From NCBI RefSeq assembly GCF_014773485.1, contig NZ_JACXBP010000001.1, positions 62,001 through 126,000 of the forward strand: DNA of 64,000 nucleotides, read 5' to 3'. Below, in pieces: positions 9,131 to 16,851 of this stretch. The notes beneath the pieces were generated by a model. It searched no databases and had not been told where the DNA came from. It was given only the letters and a program-made list of their open reading frames with translations. Origin of the DNA: Erwinia aphidicola. Lineage in GTDB: Bacteria; Pseudomonadota; Gammaproteobacteria; Enterobacterales; Enterobacteriaceae. Numbering within the stretch: position 1 is the first letter of the stretch; each line of letters opens with the position of its first letter. Made by a program: the position numbers and the translations under genes.

Positions 9131-9154
9131 AAAAACGGACGCCGCAGCGTCCGT
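9131..9154 (-). terminator. Rho-independent terminator between poxB and ltaE
   Basis: A perfect stem ACGGACGC / GCGTCCGT (9135-9142 and 9147-9154) with a CGCA loop. Read leftward it is followed by five T. It should end most poxB transcripts before ltaE, whose ribosome site lies a few bases further on. Confidence 0.8.
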
Positions 9155-9172
9155 GAAAAGGCTTTAACTCTT

Positions 9173-10894
9173 TTACCGCAGCCAGTTGGTTTTTGCCAGA
9201 TCAACCACCTCGTCGCCGCGACCGTTAATGATGGCGCGCAGCATATACAGGCTGAAGCCTTTGGCCTGCTCAAACTCAATCTGCGGCGGCATCGCCAGCT
9301 CCTCTTTGGCGGTCACCACATCAATCAGCGCCGGGCCATCGTGCGCCAGCGCCTGCTGGATCGCCTCATCCAGCTGCGAGGCCTGCTCAACGCGGATGCC
9401 TTTTACCCCGCAGGCATTGGCGATAGCGGCAAAGTTAGGATTCTCCAGTTCGGTACCGTCGGTGAGATAGCCGCCGGTTTTCATCTCCATCGCCACGAAG
9501 CCAAGCACGCTGTTGTTAAACACCACGATTTTGACCGGCAGTTTGAGCTGCGCCAATGAGAGAAAGTCGCCCATCAGCATACTAAAACCGCCATCGCCGC
9601 ACATGGCAATCACCTGGCGCTGCTTATCAATGGCCTGTGCGCCAATCGCCTGCGGCATCGCGTTGGCCATTGAACCGTGGCTGAAGGAGCCGAGCAGGCG
9701 ACGCTTACCGTTCATTTTCAGATAGCGCGCCGCCCAGACGGTTGGCGTGCCGACATCGCAGGTGAAAATGGCATCTTCACTGGCGTGCAGGCTGAGCTGC
9801 TGCGCCAGATACTGCGGATGGATCGGCTGCTTGTCATTGGCGGTAGCGAGGTCGTCCAGCTCTTTACGCGCTTTGGCATAGTGCTCCAGCGCCTTGTCCA
9901 GGAATCTGCGCTCTGACTTCACGCTCAGCTGCGGCAGCAGCGCGCTGAGGGTGGCTTTGATATCGCCGACCAGCGCCATCTCCACGTGGCAGTGGCTGCC
10001 GATACTGCCCGGATTGATATCGATCTGAATAATCCTGGCTTTCGGCGGATAGAAGGCGCGATACGGGAACTGGCTGCCCAGCACCAGCAGCGTGTCGGCA
10101 TTCATCATGGCATGATAGCCGGAGGAGAAGCCGATCAGTCCCGTCATGCCGACATCGTAGGGATTGTCGTACTCGATATGCTCTTTACCGCGCAGGGCGT
10201 GAACCACCGGCGCTTTCAGCGTCTCCGCCAGCTTCACCACTTCGGCATGTGCGCCGGCGCAGCCGCTGCCGCACAGCAGTGTGATATCACCCGCCTGATT
10301 CAGCGCCTCCGCCAGCTTTGCCAGCTCGGCGGGGACCGGTTGCACCTGCGGCAGCTGCGGCGGATACCACTCGGATGATGCGCCTTCCGGGGCGGCACTC
10401 AGGGCGATGTCGCCGGGCAGCACCACCACTGAGACACCACGATTGAGAATCGCTTTGCGCATCGCAATCGCCAGCACCTGCGGCAGCTGCTCCGGGTTTG
10501 AGACCAGCTCACAGTAGTGGCTGCATTCGCGGAACAGCTCCTGCGGATGCGTTTCCTGAAAATAGTTGCTGCCAATTTCGGCAGAAGGAATATGGGCGGC
10601 AATCGCCAGCACCGGAACATGGTTGCGGTGGCAGTCGTACAGGCCGTTGATCAGATGCAGGTTGCCCGGCCCGCAGGAACCCGCGCACACCGCCAGCTCC
10701 CCGCTAAGATGCGCCTCTGCACCCGCGGCGAAGGCGGCCACCTCCTCATGACGGGTCGGCATCCACTGGATAGTGCCCATTTTATTCAGGCTGTCACTCA
10801 GGCCGTTTAACGAGTCGCCGGTGACGCCCCAGATACGTTTTACGCCCGCGCTCTCAAGGGTTTTAGCCAGCAGTGCGGCAATAGTTTGCTTCAT
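9173..10894 (-). CDS. poxB: Pyruvate oxidase (ubiquinone, acetate-forming)
   Basis: A peripheral membrane flavoenzyme converting pyruvate to acetate and CO2, with electrons passed to ubiquinone. The 573 residues match E. coli PoxB (572). ThDP-activating Glu50 is in TRHEE, and the ThDP/Mg site is [19 protein letters not shown] followed by VVFNN. The C-terminal tail ([17 protein letters not shown]) corresponds to the lipid-binding helix exposed on substrate binding. The ATG has GGGAGA upstream. Family genes are usually stationary-phase (sigma-S) dependent. Confidence 0.96.
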   Translation of the reverse strand: MKQTIAALLAKTLESAGVKRIWGVTGDSLNGLSDSLNKMGTIQWMPTRHEEVAAFAAGAEAHLSGELAVCAGSCGPGNLHLINGLYDCHRNHVPVLAIAAHIPSAEIGSNYFQETHPQELFRECSHYCELVSNPEQLPQVLAIAMRKAILNRGVSVVVLPGDIALSAAPEGASSEWYPPQLPQVQPVPAELAKLAEALNQAGDITLLCGSGCAGAHAEVVKLAETLKAPVVHALRGKEHIEYDNPYDVGMTGLIGFSSGYHAMMNADTLLVLGSQFPYRAFYPPKARIIQIDINPGSIGSHCHVEMALVGDIKATLSALLPQLSVKSERRFLDKALEHYAKARKELDDLATANDKQPIHPQYLAQQLSLHASEDAIFTCDVGTPTVWAARYLKMNGKRRLLGSFSHGSMANAMPQAIGAQAIDKQRQVIAMCGDGGFSMLMGDFLSLAQLKLPVKIVVFNNSVLGFVAMEMKTGGYLTDGTELENPNFAAIANACGVKGIRVEQASQLDEAIQQALAHDGPALIDVVTAKEELAMPPQIEFEQAKGFSLYMLRAIINGRGDEVVDLAKTNWLR

Positions 10895-11188
10895 TAAATT
10901 CTCCCAGGTCAGAAATCCATTCGAATTGGCGAACAGTGCAAAGCATAGACGACTCTGCCAGACGGGGAGGATGATGTGATGCGTTAGCTCACTTGACCAC
11001 CAGCAAGCCTGCTACCATCCATACATCTGAATGCCGTTATCAGTGAGTTATGTGTAAAACTCAATTATTAATGAGTATTTACTTGCTATCTTTTTCTGTT
11101 TAATAGTTCTCGTAGGCTAAATCCAGTTAGCAAGTTATAGAGCCAATCCGATGAGAAGCATCTTCAAATAGATGAATGATCTGTCACC
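10895..11188. promoter_or_regulatory. poxB upstream region
   Basis: A candidate leftward -10 element TATGCT sits at 10942-10947, inside GTCTATGCTTTGC, which resembles the sigma-S preferred CTAYACT form. The -35 position is GC-rich and not consensus, which is compatible with sigma-S. Beyond about 11,000 the sequence becomes AT-rich and non-coding, marking the left edge of the accessory segment. No gene was seen. Confidence 0.35.
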
Positions 11189-11213
11189 GTCTGTTTTGTA
11201 CCAGGAGCGGTTG
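11189..11213. repeat. Decayed inverted-repeat element, copy 1
   Basis: The sequence GTCTGTTTTGTACCAG followed by GAGCGGTT resembles the GTCYGCTT-TGTGCCAG-AAGYGGAC pattern of copy 2 at 13114-13137, but the arms are eroded. It lies just past the end of the broken MFS gene. Confidence 0.35.
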
Positions 11214-11218
11214 TTGTG

Positions 11219-11835
11219 CTAATCATTAACAAAGTGGTCGGGCTGGCGAATACGTTTAGCCAGTTTCTTTTGTAGTGCCATGACCATCAAGGGAAACCCA
11301 GTCGCAGCTAATGCACAGAGTGCAAGTAATCGGTCTAAGTTCTGTGCTGTTATGCTGTAGTCAGGCAGTAATAAAGACGACAAAAAGAATGCAAGAGTTG
11401 TTATCAGAGACATTATCGCAGTCTGTAACGAAGAAAAACTGGCGCGTTGTTGATCAGCTGGATACTGGATCGTAACCGAAGATGATGAAACCAGCCGACT
11501 ATACGAAGCCCCCAGAAATAAAGTAATAACGCGCTGTGCAAGCCCATAGCAGGGATCAGTAAACTGACTACAAAAAGTAGTGTTGAGACTGTAGCCAGCT
11601 TCAGAGCGGAAAAGCGCGATGTCAGAACACCTGTTAATTTTGTGGAGAGATAACCTGCAATCCCTCCGCTTAAGAACAACAATGGCAGCTGGTCTTTTTG
11701 TGCACCCAAATGATGGGTCATCAATGGGATCAAAATGGGAATGATCAGCATTGGACTAAACTGTACCAGCGCGTTACTAGAGGCGAAAAGCAGGGTTTGA
11801 GCATCAATAGATAGCTTGTTCTTATGTCCTGCCAA
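11219..11835 (-). pseudogene. Remnant of an MFS transporter: C-terminal half, frameshifted
   Basis: Two leftward frames together encode a continuous MFS C-terminal half of about 200 residues. The upstream frame (from about 11835) has GGIAGYLSTKLTGVLTSRF, a motif-A-like loop, and ends LLLYFWG. The match resumes in another frame as SYSRLVSSSSVTIQYPADQQ and runs to FVND at 11219. The break maps to a run of five C at 11509-11513; one extra base would restore WGASYSR. The N-terminal half is absent, replaced by the acetyltransferase remnant. The specific substrate is unknown. Confidence 0.75.
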
Positions 11836-12167
11836 TATATGGGCCGAAATTCTCAATAAGGATATAACCATTTTCCTCGTAGAAATTTACAGCCCGATAG
11901 TTAATGTGTCGGGTTTTCAGCCTAAGTTCTGTATATCCCATCTCTTTGGCAGATTTTTCAAAAAAAGTGAGTAAGACACCGCCAACCCCTGACACACTTC
12001 GGTCTGAAAACATTCTTTTAAGCTCAGCTATATTTTGCGTTAATGGCCGCATAGCACCCGACAGCTTTGCCATTATCATCAGTAATAGCGGCAAGTTCTG
12101 CTGACAGCATTTCGATTAAGCGATGGGATTCTGAAGAAAATGGATCTGATTTCTTTACTGTTATCAT
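11822..12167 (-). pseudogene. Remnant of a GNAT acetyltransferase with internal deletions
   Basis: The N-terminal part MITVKKSDPFSSESHRLIEM starts at an ATG at 12165-12167 and runs into DDNGKAVGC. The frame then breaks near 12050, and the acetyl-CoA-binding half continues in another frame (MRPLTQNIAELKRMF, then RHINYRAVNFYEENGY, GPYIGRT). The usual segment between the N-terminal helix and the NGKAVGC strand is missing. The C-terminus stops at a junction with MFS sequence (about 11822-11838). I infer at least two deletions plus a frame change. Confidence 0.75.
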
Positions 12168-12310
12168 GGTTATACCCTGCAGGATAAGTGTGATAAACAT
12201 AATGCATCCTGCTAAGGAAAGCATCAGCCGAAATGGGGGGATGGGACATTAAGCTAACCGATCTGAACTGATGGATGTGATGAGGTTGGGGAAGAATTTG
12301 TCATAAATTA

Positions 12311-12338
12311 TTGACGCCCAAGGTGCCGATGATATAGT
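12311..12338 (+). promoter_or_regulatory. Promoter of the toxin-antitoxin operon
   Basis: TTGACG (12311-12316) and TATAGT (12333-12338) are separated by 16 bp, a strong sigma-70 match. The predicted transcript start, near 12345, lies just before the palindromes at 12361-12382 and about 90 bp before the antitoxin start codon. Confidence 0.65.
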
Positions 12339-12360
12339 AACCACATCATGGGTAGTTAAG

Positions 12361-12382
12361 TCATGCATGATTAGCATAATCA
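12361..12382. promoter_or_regulatory. Overlapping palindromes, candidate toxin-antitoxin operator
   Basis: TCATGCATGA (12361-12370) is a perfect palindrome. TGATTAgcaTAATCA (12368-12382) is a second perfect dyad sharing three bases with it. Such dyads just after a promoter are typical of antitoxin autoregulation. Binding is inferred from position only. Confidence 0.5.
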
Positions 12383-12433
12383 GTAACCCACTCACTATTT
12401 AATTTTCTTCAAACGAGTCAAAAGAGGTTCCCC

Positions 12434-12703
12434 GTGGCCACTATCTCCCAGAAAAACGCACGCGACTTACTCGGATCCCCTGAGAACTTCAAAGGCGGCG
12501 TGTTTGTGACCCGTAACGGTACTGCTGAGTTGTTCATCCAAACTGCGGCAGAAAGGGAAGCAGATCTCGCGGAGCGTGAAGCCGATAAACAAATCAACGC
12601 CATGCTCAAGCTCGTCGGTCTGTCGAAGCAGGATTTTGCGCAGAACGAAAGCGTGACCCCTGAAGAGTTACTTGCAGAACGTCGTCAAGTACGTAATTCA
12701 TAG
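12434..12703 (+). CDS. Phd/YefM-like antitoxin of a type II toxin-antitoxin pair
   Basis: An 89-residue protein starting at GTG with an AGAGG site 9 bases upstream. The N-terminal part (ISQKNARDLLG then VFVTRNGTAELFI) resembles the Phd/YefM DNA-binding fold, in which a strand of the form V.VTR.G.P precedes a helix. The C-terminal half is charged and likely helical (EREADLAEREADKQINAML), as expected for a toxin-wrapping tail. The toxin gene follows 8 bp downstream. The family assignment is by pattern; the pairing is strong. Confidence 0.65.
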   Translation: MATISQKNARDLLGSPENFKGGVFVTRNGTAELFIQTAAEREADLAEREADKQINAMLKLVGLSKQDFAQNESVTPEELLAERRQVRNS

Positions 12704-12711
12704 GGTTTGTG

Positions 12712-13035
12712 ATGAAGGTACTGATTTCTAAAACAGGGCAGATTACCCTCCGGCTGGTTGAGCAGTATAAGGCTGTTTATCATGGATTGTCGGCCGCACA
12801 AGAGTTTGCTGATGATCTGTTGATGCGCGCAGCTACCGCAATAGGTGAGAGGCCGGGTATACATCATAAAAACATTGAGGCACTTGAGAAGGGCGTTGAG
12901 CTATACGAATGGCTTGATCTCGATAACCAATATCGTGTTCTATACACCATCGAGAGTGACATTGCCCACGTGCATATATTCTGCAGTACGAGGGAAGATT
13001 TTAACCGACTGCTCTATCTGGTGATGATGTCTTGA
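12712..13035 (+). CDS. RelE/ParE-family toxin
   Basis: A 107-residue basic/aromatic protein. Its C-terminal part has the RelE/ParE pattern of alternating strands (QYRVLYTIESD then AHVHIFCSTREDFNRLL). The N-terminal half carries the two-helix region (AAQEFADDLLMRAATAIGER). ParE members poison gyrase and RelE members cleave ribosome-bound mRNA; which applies cannot be told here. The ATG at 12712 is adjacent to an in-frame GTG at 12709. The start is 8 bp after the antitoxin stop, in one operon. Confidence 0.7.
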   Translation: MKVLISKTGQITLRLVEQYKAVYHGLSAAQEFADDLLMRAATAIGERPGIHHKNIEALEKGVELYEWLDLDNQYRVLYTIESDIAHVHIFCSTREDFNRLLYLVMMS

Positions 13036-13113
13036 CTCAAGGTCAGGGTCTTAGATTGCGCTTAAGGTCGTTCTACTCATCACCGCTGGCTTTTAAAGTT
13101 GTCAATAATGAAA

Positions 13114-13137
13114 GTCTGCTTTGTGCCAGAAGTGGAC
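13114..13137. repeat. Inverted-repeat element, copy 2
   Basis: The arms GTCTGCTT (13114-13121) and AAGTGGAC (13130-13137) pair with two G-T wobbles around TGTGCCAG. Related copies are at 11189, 13726 and 16743. Confidence 0.45.
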
Positions 13138-13190
13138 GTTGGTCACATCATTATCCATCAATCAATTGACACAGTGTCAGAGGATTAACA

Positions 13191-13637
13191 TTAAATATCG
13201 GTAAGATATAGACGGTGGGTAACTTTATCGACATTTCTTAGCGGAATAAAGCCAGCACGTTCATAGAAGGTGAATGCTGATTGAGGCGCGTTAGTGTTGA
13301 TAAAATCAAACCAGCGGCCAGAACCCTCCAGTATTGCCCTGAGCAAAGTAATGCCAACCTTGCTTCTTCTCCATTCGGTTCCTACATAGAGATGACGGAG
13401 TCGTCCACCCCGAACTGAAGGCATGTATGGTTCTTGGTTTAATCCACACACGCCAATGAGTAATCCGTCGCCATAAAAACCTAACAGATTCTCACCTGGC
13501 TTATCAAAGCGGTTTTGACCGTTCAGCCAGTTTTCTTCGAGTCTGTGTAGCATGTTAAATCCAGCAGCCATGCTCTCCATTTTTAACCCCAAAAAACCTT
13601 TGTTCTCCGGGGTAATGTTCGCGATGATATTAGTCAT
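13191..13637 (-). CDS. GNAT-family N-acetyltransferase
   Basis: A 148-residue intact acetyltransferase-fold protein. Recognisable parts are a central strand with LRHLYVGTEWRRSKVG (the acetyl-CoA pyrophosphate loop, here RRSKVG), and the C-terminal NAPQSAFTFYERAGFIPL, typical of GNAT motif B. The acceptor substrate is unknown. The frame extends to 13688, but MTNIIANITPE (ATG 13635-13637) is the likelier start; its ribosome site is weak (GGGACT). It lies alone between the toxin gene and an integrase remnant. Confidence 0.75.
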   Translation of the reverse strand: MTNIIANITPENKGFLGLKMESMAAGFNMLHRLEENWLNGQNRFDKPGENLLGFYGDGLLIGVCGLNQEPYMPSVRGGRLRHLYVGTEWRRSKVGITLLRAILEGSGRWFDFINTNAPQSAFTFYERAGFIPLRNVDKVTHRLYLTDI

Positions 13638-13725
13638 GAGCAGTCCCAATGTATTTACTAGTGCAAGTATCTCGCATAACCCGACCATTCGCTTTCAGAA
13701 TTTCTTTGCAATATGCGAAGTCAAT

Positions 13726-13749
13726 GTCCGCTTCTCGCTCATTAGGGAC
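13726..13749. repeat. Inverted-repeat element, copy 3
   Basis: GTCCGCTTCTCGCTCATTAGGGAC shares GTCYGCTTNTCGCTCAT with copy 4 at 16743. The outer arms are reduced to GTCC and GGGAC. It lies 40 bp upstream of the integrase remnant. Confidence 0.4.
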
Positions 13750-13788
13750 AATCATACTTAAATCTCCCACATTGCAGGAGGTTTTAGC

Positions 13789-14037
13789 ATGAACACGTCA
13801 CTGTGGAACAAAGACCGTATCATCGGACAAAAAAGACCGCTTCAGATATCTCACATCTGGGGGATTCGAATCAGACTTGAACTGGAAGGCAAAGCGCGCG
13901 ATCTAGCCCTGTTCAACATGGCTTTAGACTGTAAACTTCGGGGCTGTGATTTGGTTAACTGCTTTCCCCTGCATAAGTCTGACAGTCACTCTTCACCGAT
14001 AATGTCTGGGGTCATTGTTCACTTTGGTGGATGGTGA
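13789..14037 (+). pseudogene. Truncated tyrosine-recombinase (integrase) gene
   Basis: The first 55 residues (LWNKDRIIGQKRPLQ through LALFNMALDCKLRGCDLV) match the N-terminal region of a tyrosine integrase family widespread on enterobacterial mobile DNA. After DLV, about 13953, the match stops. A 27-residue unrelated tail follows to the stop at 14037, and no catalytic R-H-R-Y domain is present. A strong AGGAGG precedes the ATG, so the gene once was expressed. I infer a deletion removed the catalytic part. Confidence 0.75.
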
Positions 14038-14193
14038 TGTCATATAACGCATCTTGTTCTTCATGAGCATCTGACTATTCTGAGCGGAACGAAATACGTT
14101 TCATTGGTTCGGCAAGAGGACATCATCGGTTTGACGCTCTCCTGCGCAGCTCGCTGTCCATTCCGTAACTCATCAGACTATCAAGGAGTAATC

Positions 14194-15066
14194 ATGAGTA
14201 AGACAGAGAATAAAGGCCTACGACTTATATTTCCGCTCTGGACGGGGGGAAATCTGCCCGAGTATCATTTTGGCGCAGAGATGCTTGCCTGGCTCGCCCC
14301 GGAAACGGTCATGCCAACCGAAAAGGTTGCCGTTACCACTCCCGACACCAAGACAGAGAACGAAAAGGGGATCCGGGGGCGTCATCATCTGATGAGCGAT
14401 TTGGATAACGCGTCGGCACTTATCCGTAAACATAACCCCGACCGTATCGCAGTACTCGGAGGTGACTGTCTGATTGATCTCGAGCCATTTGCCTGGCTCA
14501 GCAAACGCTGGGGTGAAGGACTTGGCATTCTGTGGGTTGATACGCATCCTGATGTAATGACGCCTGCTCAATATGAAAATGCACATGCGTACGTTCTGGG
14601 GGCGCTCATGGGCAATGGCGATCCAGAATTAACCGCTCGAGTGTCTCACCCTGTTAGTGCCAGCCGGGTGATGATTGCCGGCATTCACAGCCCATCAGAT
14701 TACGAGGCTGACTTCATCAAAAATAACGGTATTCAGACCTGCAGTCCGGATGAAATACGCACAGGCAGCAGTAAAATCACTGACTGGATACGTAAGGAGA
14801 ACATTACACATCTTGCTATTCACTTTGATCTGGACGTGCTGGATGCCAATCAGTTTCGTGCCGTGATGTTTGCGCGCCCGGACGACGAGCCGGGAAAATG
14901 GGATGGCACAGCTAAAGGAAGATTGACCCTGAAAGAGGCTGCTGACGTTATCAGACAGGCTGAAAAGGCAGCTGACGTTGTTGGCCTTGGTATTGCTGAA
15001 CACCTCCCCTGGGATGCCCTGAATCTGAAAAAAATGCTGTCCGACCTGCCTCTCTTCAGAAGATAA
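14194..15066 (+). CDS. Arginase/agmatinase-fold family protein
   Basis: A 290-residue ureohydrolase-fold protein. Metal-site motifs are GGDCLIDLEP (about residue 88), DTHPD (about 115) and HFDLDVLDAN (about 209). Compared with arginase, the first ligand motif GGDH has cysteine in place of histidine, while the other Asp/His ligands are kept. The substrate is therefore uncertain: guanidino hydrolysis is possible but not shown. The ATG at 14194 has AAGGAG in front; the longer frame from 14104 is not supported. A terminator hairpin follows. Confidence 0.8.
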   Translation: MSKTENKGLRLIFPLWTGGNLPEYHFGAEMLAWLAPETVMPTEKVAVTTPDTKTENEKGIRGRHHLMSDLDNASALIRKHNPDRIAVLGGDCLIDLEPFAWLSKRWGEGLGILWVDTHPDVMTPAQYENAHAYVLGALMGNGDPELTARVSHPVSASRVMIAGIHSPSDYEADFIKNNGIQTCSPDEIRTGSSKITDWIRKENITHLAIHFDLDVLDANQFRAVMFARPDDEPGKWDGTAKGRLTLKEAADVIRQAEKAADVVGLGIAEHLPWDALNLKKMLSDLPLFRR

Positions 15067-15103
15067 AAAAAGGTCTGACGGTAATTAGCGTCAGACCTGG
15101 TTT
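15064..15103. terminator. Bidirectional terminator after the arginase-like gene
   Basis: A perfect 10-bp stem AGGTCTGACG / CGTCAGACCT (15071-15080 and 15089-15098). Leftward it is followed by seven T, ideal for the decayed MFS gene on that strand. Rightward it is followed by GGTTT, a weak tract. Confidence 0.8.
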
Positions 15104-15144
15104 AAACAGCGTAGTCCGGACGCTGCGCTTACCGCGAAATATCC

Positions 15145-15368
15145 CTAACGCCGCGCGTTTTTGACTACCTGAGACTGCCACATATGCAGAATGAACACGC
15201 TGAATGCCATAAGGGTAGCTATGTGCTGGCTACGTCAGGCAGTAAGCCGACAGGCAAAAACTCTGTAGTAACGGATGCGAAGGATCCCAGGGCAAGTGAA
15301 ATCACTGCCAGCCATACCCCTCCTTTTTTATCCGATGTTTCAACGGAGTTGTGGTGATGCGAACGCAT
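15145..15368 (-). pseudogene. MFS efflux transporter reduced to its two ends
   Basis: A leftward frame from an ATG (15366-15368, with AGGAAA upstream) gives the start of a drug/sugar-efflux MFS protein: a charged N-terminus, then ALGSFASVTTEFLPVGLLPD. It stops at 15219 after 49 residues. Beyond it in another frame, HIATLMAFSVFILHMWQSQ and a basic tail end at 15145 and look like the last membrane helix and C-terminus. I infer a deletion of some 330 codons. The divergent LysR gene would have been its regulator. Confidence 0.7.
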
Positions 15369-15693
15369 TTTCCTGTTTCCCCTTATTCTTTCTTGTGTCT
15401 GAAGCGATGCAGACATCTGTTTTTTTCATCCCGCCATACACTCGTATATACGAGGTTCCTGTGCTGAACAGACAAGCATTACGGAAACGGTATGCAACGG
15501 ATTATCAGGACCAGCGAATAAACGCCCCGGCAAGTAGCTAAATTCGATGTGCTAAATACCGGAACGGTGCAAAGCACAGGTAAACCCCACCTCTACAATA
15601 AGGCCTGTAATGCAGGGAAAAAGGGGGTAATACTGTCATCTCTGTCCATATGTATGGATAATGATTTTTTTCGGACTGAATGGAGATGAAGGG
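15369..15693. promoter_or_regulatory. LysR-MFS divergent control region
   Basis: A 325-bp non-coding stretch between the decayed MFS start and the LysR gene. It contains TCCATA-TG-TATGGA (15645-15658), 35 bp before the LysR start, a candidate operator. No convincing -35/-10 pair could be fixed. The open frame across 15275-15541 has no protein-like features. Confidence 0.4.
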
Positions 15694-16587
15694 ATGAATC
15701 AATTACTGGCTATGCGCGCCTATGTGCGGGTTGTGGAAGCATCCTCCTTCATCAGGGCATCCGATCAGCTCGGACTGCCCCGATCGACTGTCAGCAAGTT
15801 GATTACTGACCTGGAAAAACATCTCGGCATAAAGCTTATACATCGTACAACCCGCTCCGTTGCCGTGACGCCTGAAGGACTTGAGTATTACCATCAGGCC
15901 GTTCGCCTGGTAAGCGGAGTGGATGCTGCTGACAACGCCGTCAGAAGTAAAAAAAATAAGCCGCGTGGAAATCTTCGTATTGATGCGCCGGTTTCCCTCG
16001 CGCACAGCCTTCTGATCCCCGCACTACCGGAGTTTCATGAGGAATATCCGGATGTGACTGTATCCCTGGGGGTGAGTGACAAGACGGTGAGCATCGTCGG
16101 AGACGGCGTCGACTGTGCCATCCGCGGTGGAAAACTGCAGGATATGTCCATGATAGCGCGTAAGATTTTTGAACTGGACTATGTCACCTGTGCATCACCG
16201 TCCTACCTCGAAAAATACGGCACCCCAGCCTCACCTGATGACCTGAAGAAGGGCCATAAAATAGTCGGCTACTTCTTTGCTTCCACAGGTCGGATGGAGC
16301 CCCTTATTTTTACGAAAGGGGATAAGTCAGTTGAGATCCATGAGAGCCACTTTTCAGTTAACGAGGGGGATGGTCTTGCACAAATGATGGTGGCCGGGCT
16401 TGGCATCGGTCAGCATCTCCGCCGCTTTATGCAGCAGGATATTGATGCCGGACGACTCGTGCCCCTGCTCACGGACTGGGGGCATCCAAAACTTCCTTTT
16501 CACGTGATTTATCCGCCGAACCCGCATCAGAGCGCCAGACTTAGGGCCTTTATAAACTGGCTGTCGGCAAAGTTCCGGCTTACATAA
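15694..16587 (+). CDS. LysR-family transcriptional regulator
   Basis: A 297-residue LysR-type regulator. The N-terminal winged helix-turn-helix (about residues 1-60) has AYVRVVEASSFIRASDQLGL and the recognition helix PRSTVSKLITDLEKHLG followed by LIHRTTRS. The effector-binding domain spans about 90-290. The ATG at 15694 follows GGAG and is the conserved family start; the frame from 15661 is longer. Its probable target, the divergent MFS gene, is broken, so it may be an orphan. Effector unknown. Confidence 0.85.
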   Translation: MNQLLAMRAYVRVVEASSFIRASDQLGLPRSTVSKLITDLEKHLGIKLIHRTTRSVAVTPEGLEYYHQAVRLVSGVDAADNAVRSKKNKPRGNLRIDAPVSLAHSLLIPALPEFHEEYPDVTVSLGVSDKTVSIVGDGVDCAIRGGKLQDMSMIARKIFELDYVTCASPSYLEKYGTPASPDDLKKGHKIVGYFFASTGRMEPLIFTKGDKSVEIHESHFSVNEGDGLAQMMVAGLGIGQHLRRFMQQDIDAGRLVPLLTDWGHPKLPFHVIYPPNPHQSARLRAFINWLSAKFRLT

Positions 16588-16851
16588 CGCCTGTCAGCTC
16601 ATCGTATTGTCCATAAAATTGGATAGTGTTGCCATGGTTACCCTCTTTTTCTTCTCTCAGCGACAGCTATCGAAGTTTTGGCGTTAAGCTTAGATCATTA
16701 AGCAGGTACTGCATCAATGCCGGTCTATAAGACTTGCTATATGTCTGCTTATCGCTCATGGCAGACCTGGACCTAATGACTTGCAAAGCACGAAACTAAC
16801 TAACACTTCTCACCACTCAGATCCTGATTAGAAACAACAGGAAAGCGCCCT
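16588..16851. other. Intergenic stretch at the right edge of the accessory segment
   Basis: This 264-bp stretch contains no gene. It carries the repeat copy at 16743-16766 and then returns to conserved core sequence at ybjD. A weak GGAA ribosome site lies before ybjD. Confidence 0.4.
16743..16766. repeat. Inverted-repeat element, copy 4
   Basis: GTCTGC (16743-16748) and GCAGAC (16761-16766) are perfect 6-bp arms around TTATCGCTCATG. It shares GTCYGCTTNTCGCTCAT with copy 3. Confidence 0.45.

Noticed and set aside
13860-13880. GGGGGATTCGAATC resembling a tRNA T-arm
   Set aside because: It is within the integrase remnant coding sequence; no acceptor or anticodon stem can be drawn around it.
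15275-15541. Rightward open frame of 88 codons upstream of the LysR gene
   Set aside because: It lies antisense to the MFS remnant start, has no ribosome site and no family features.
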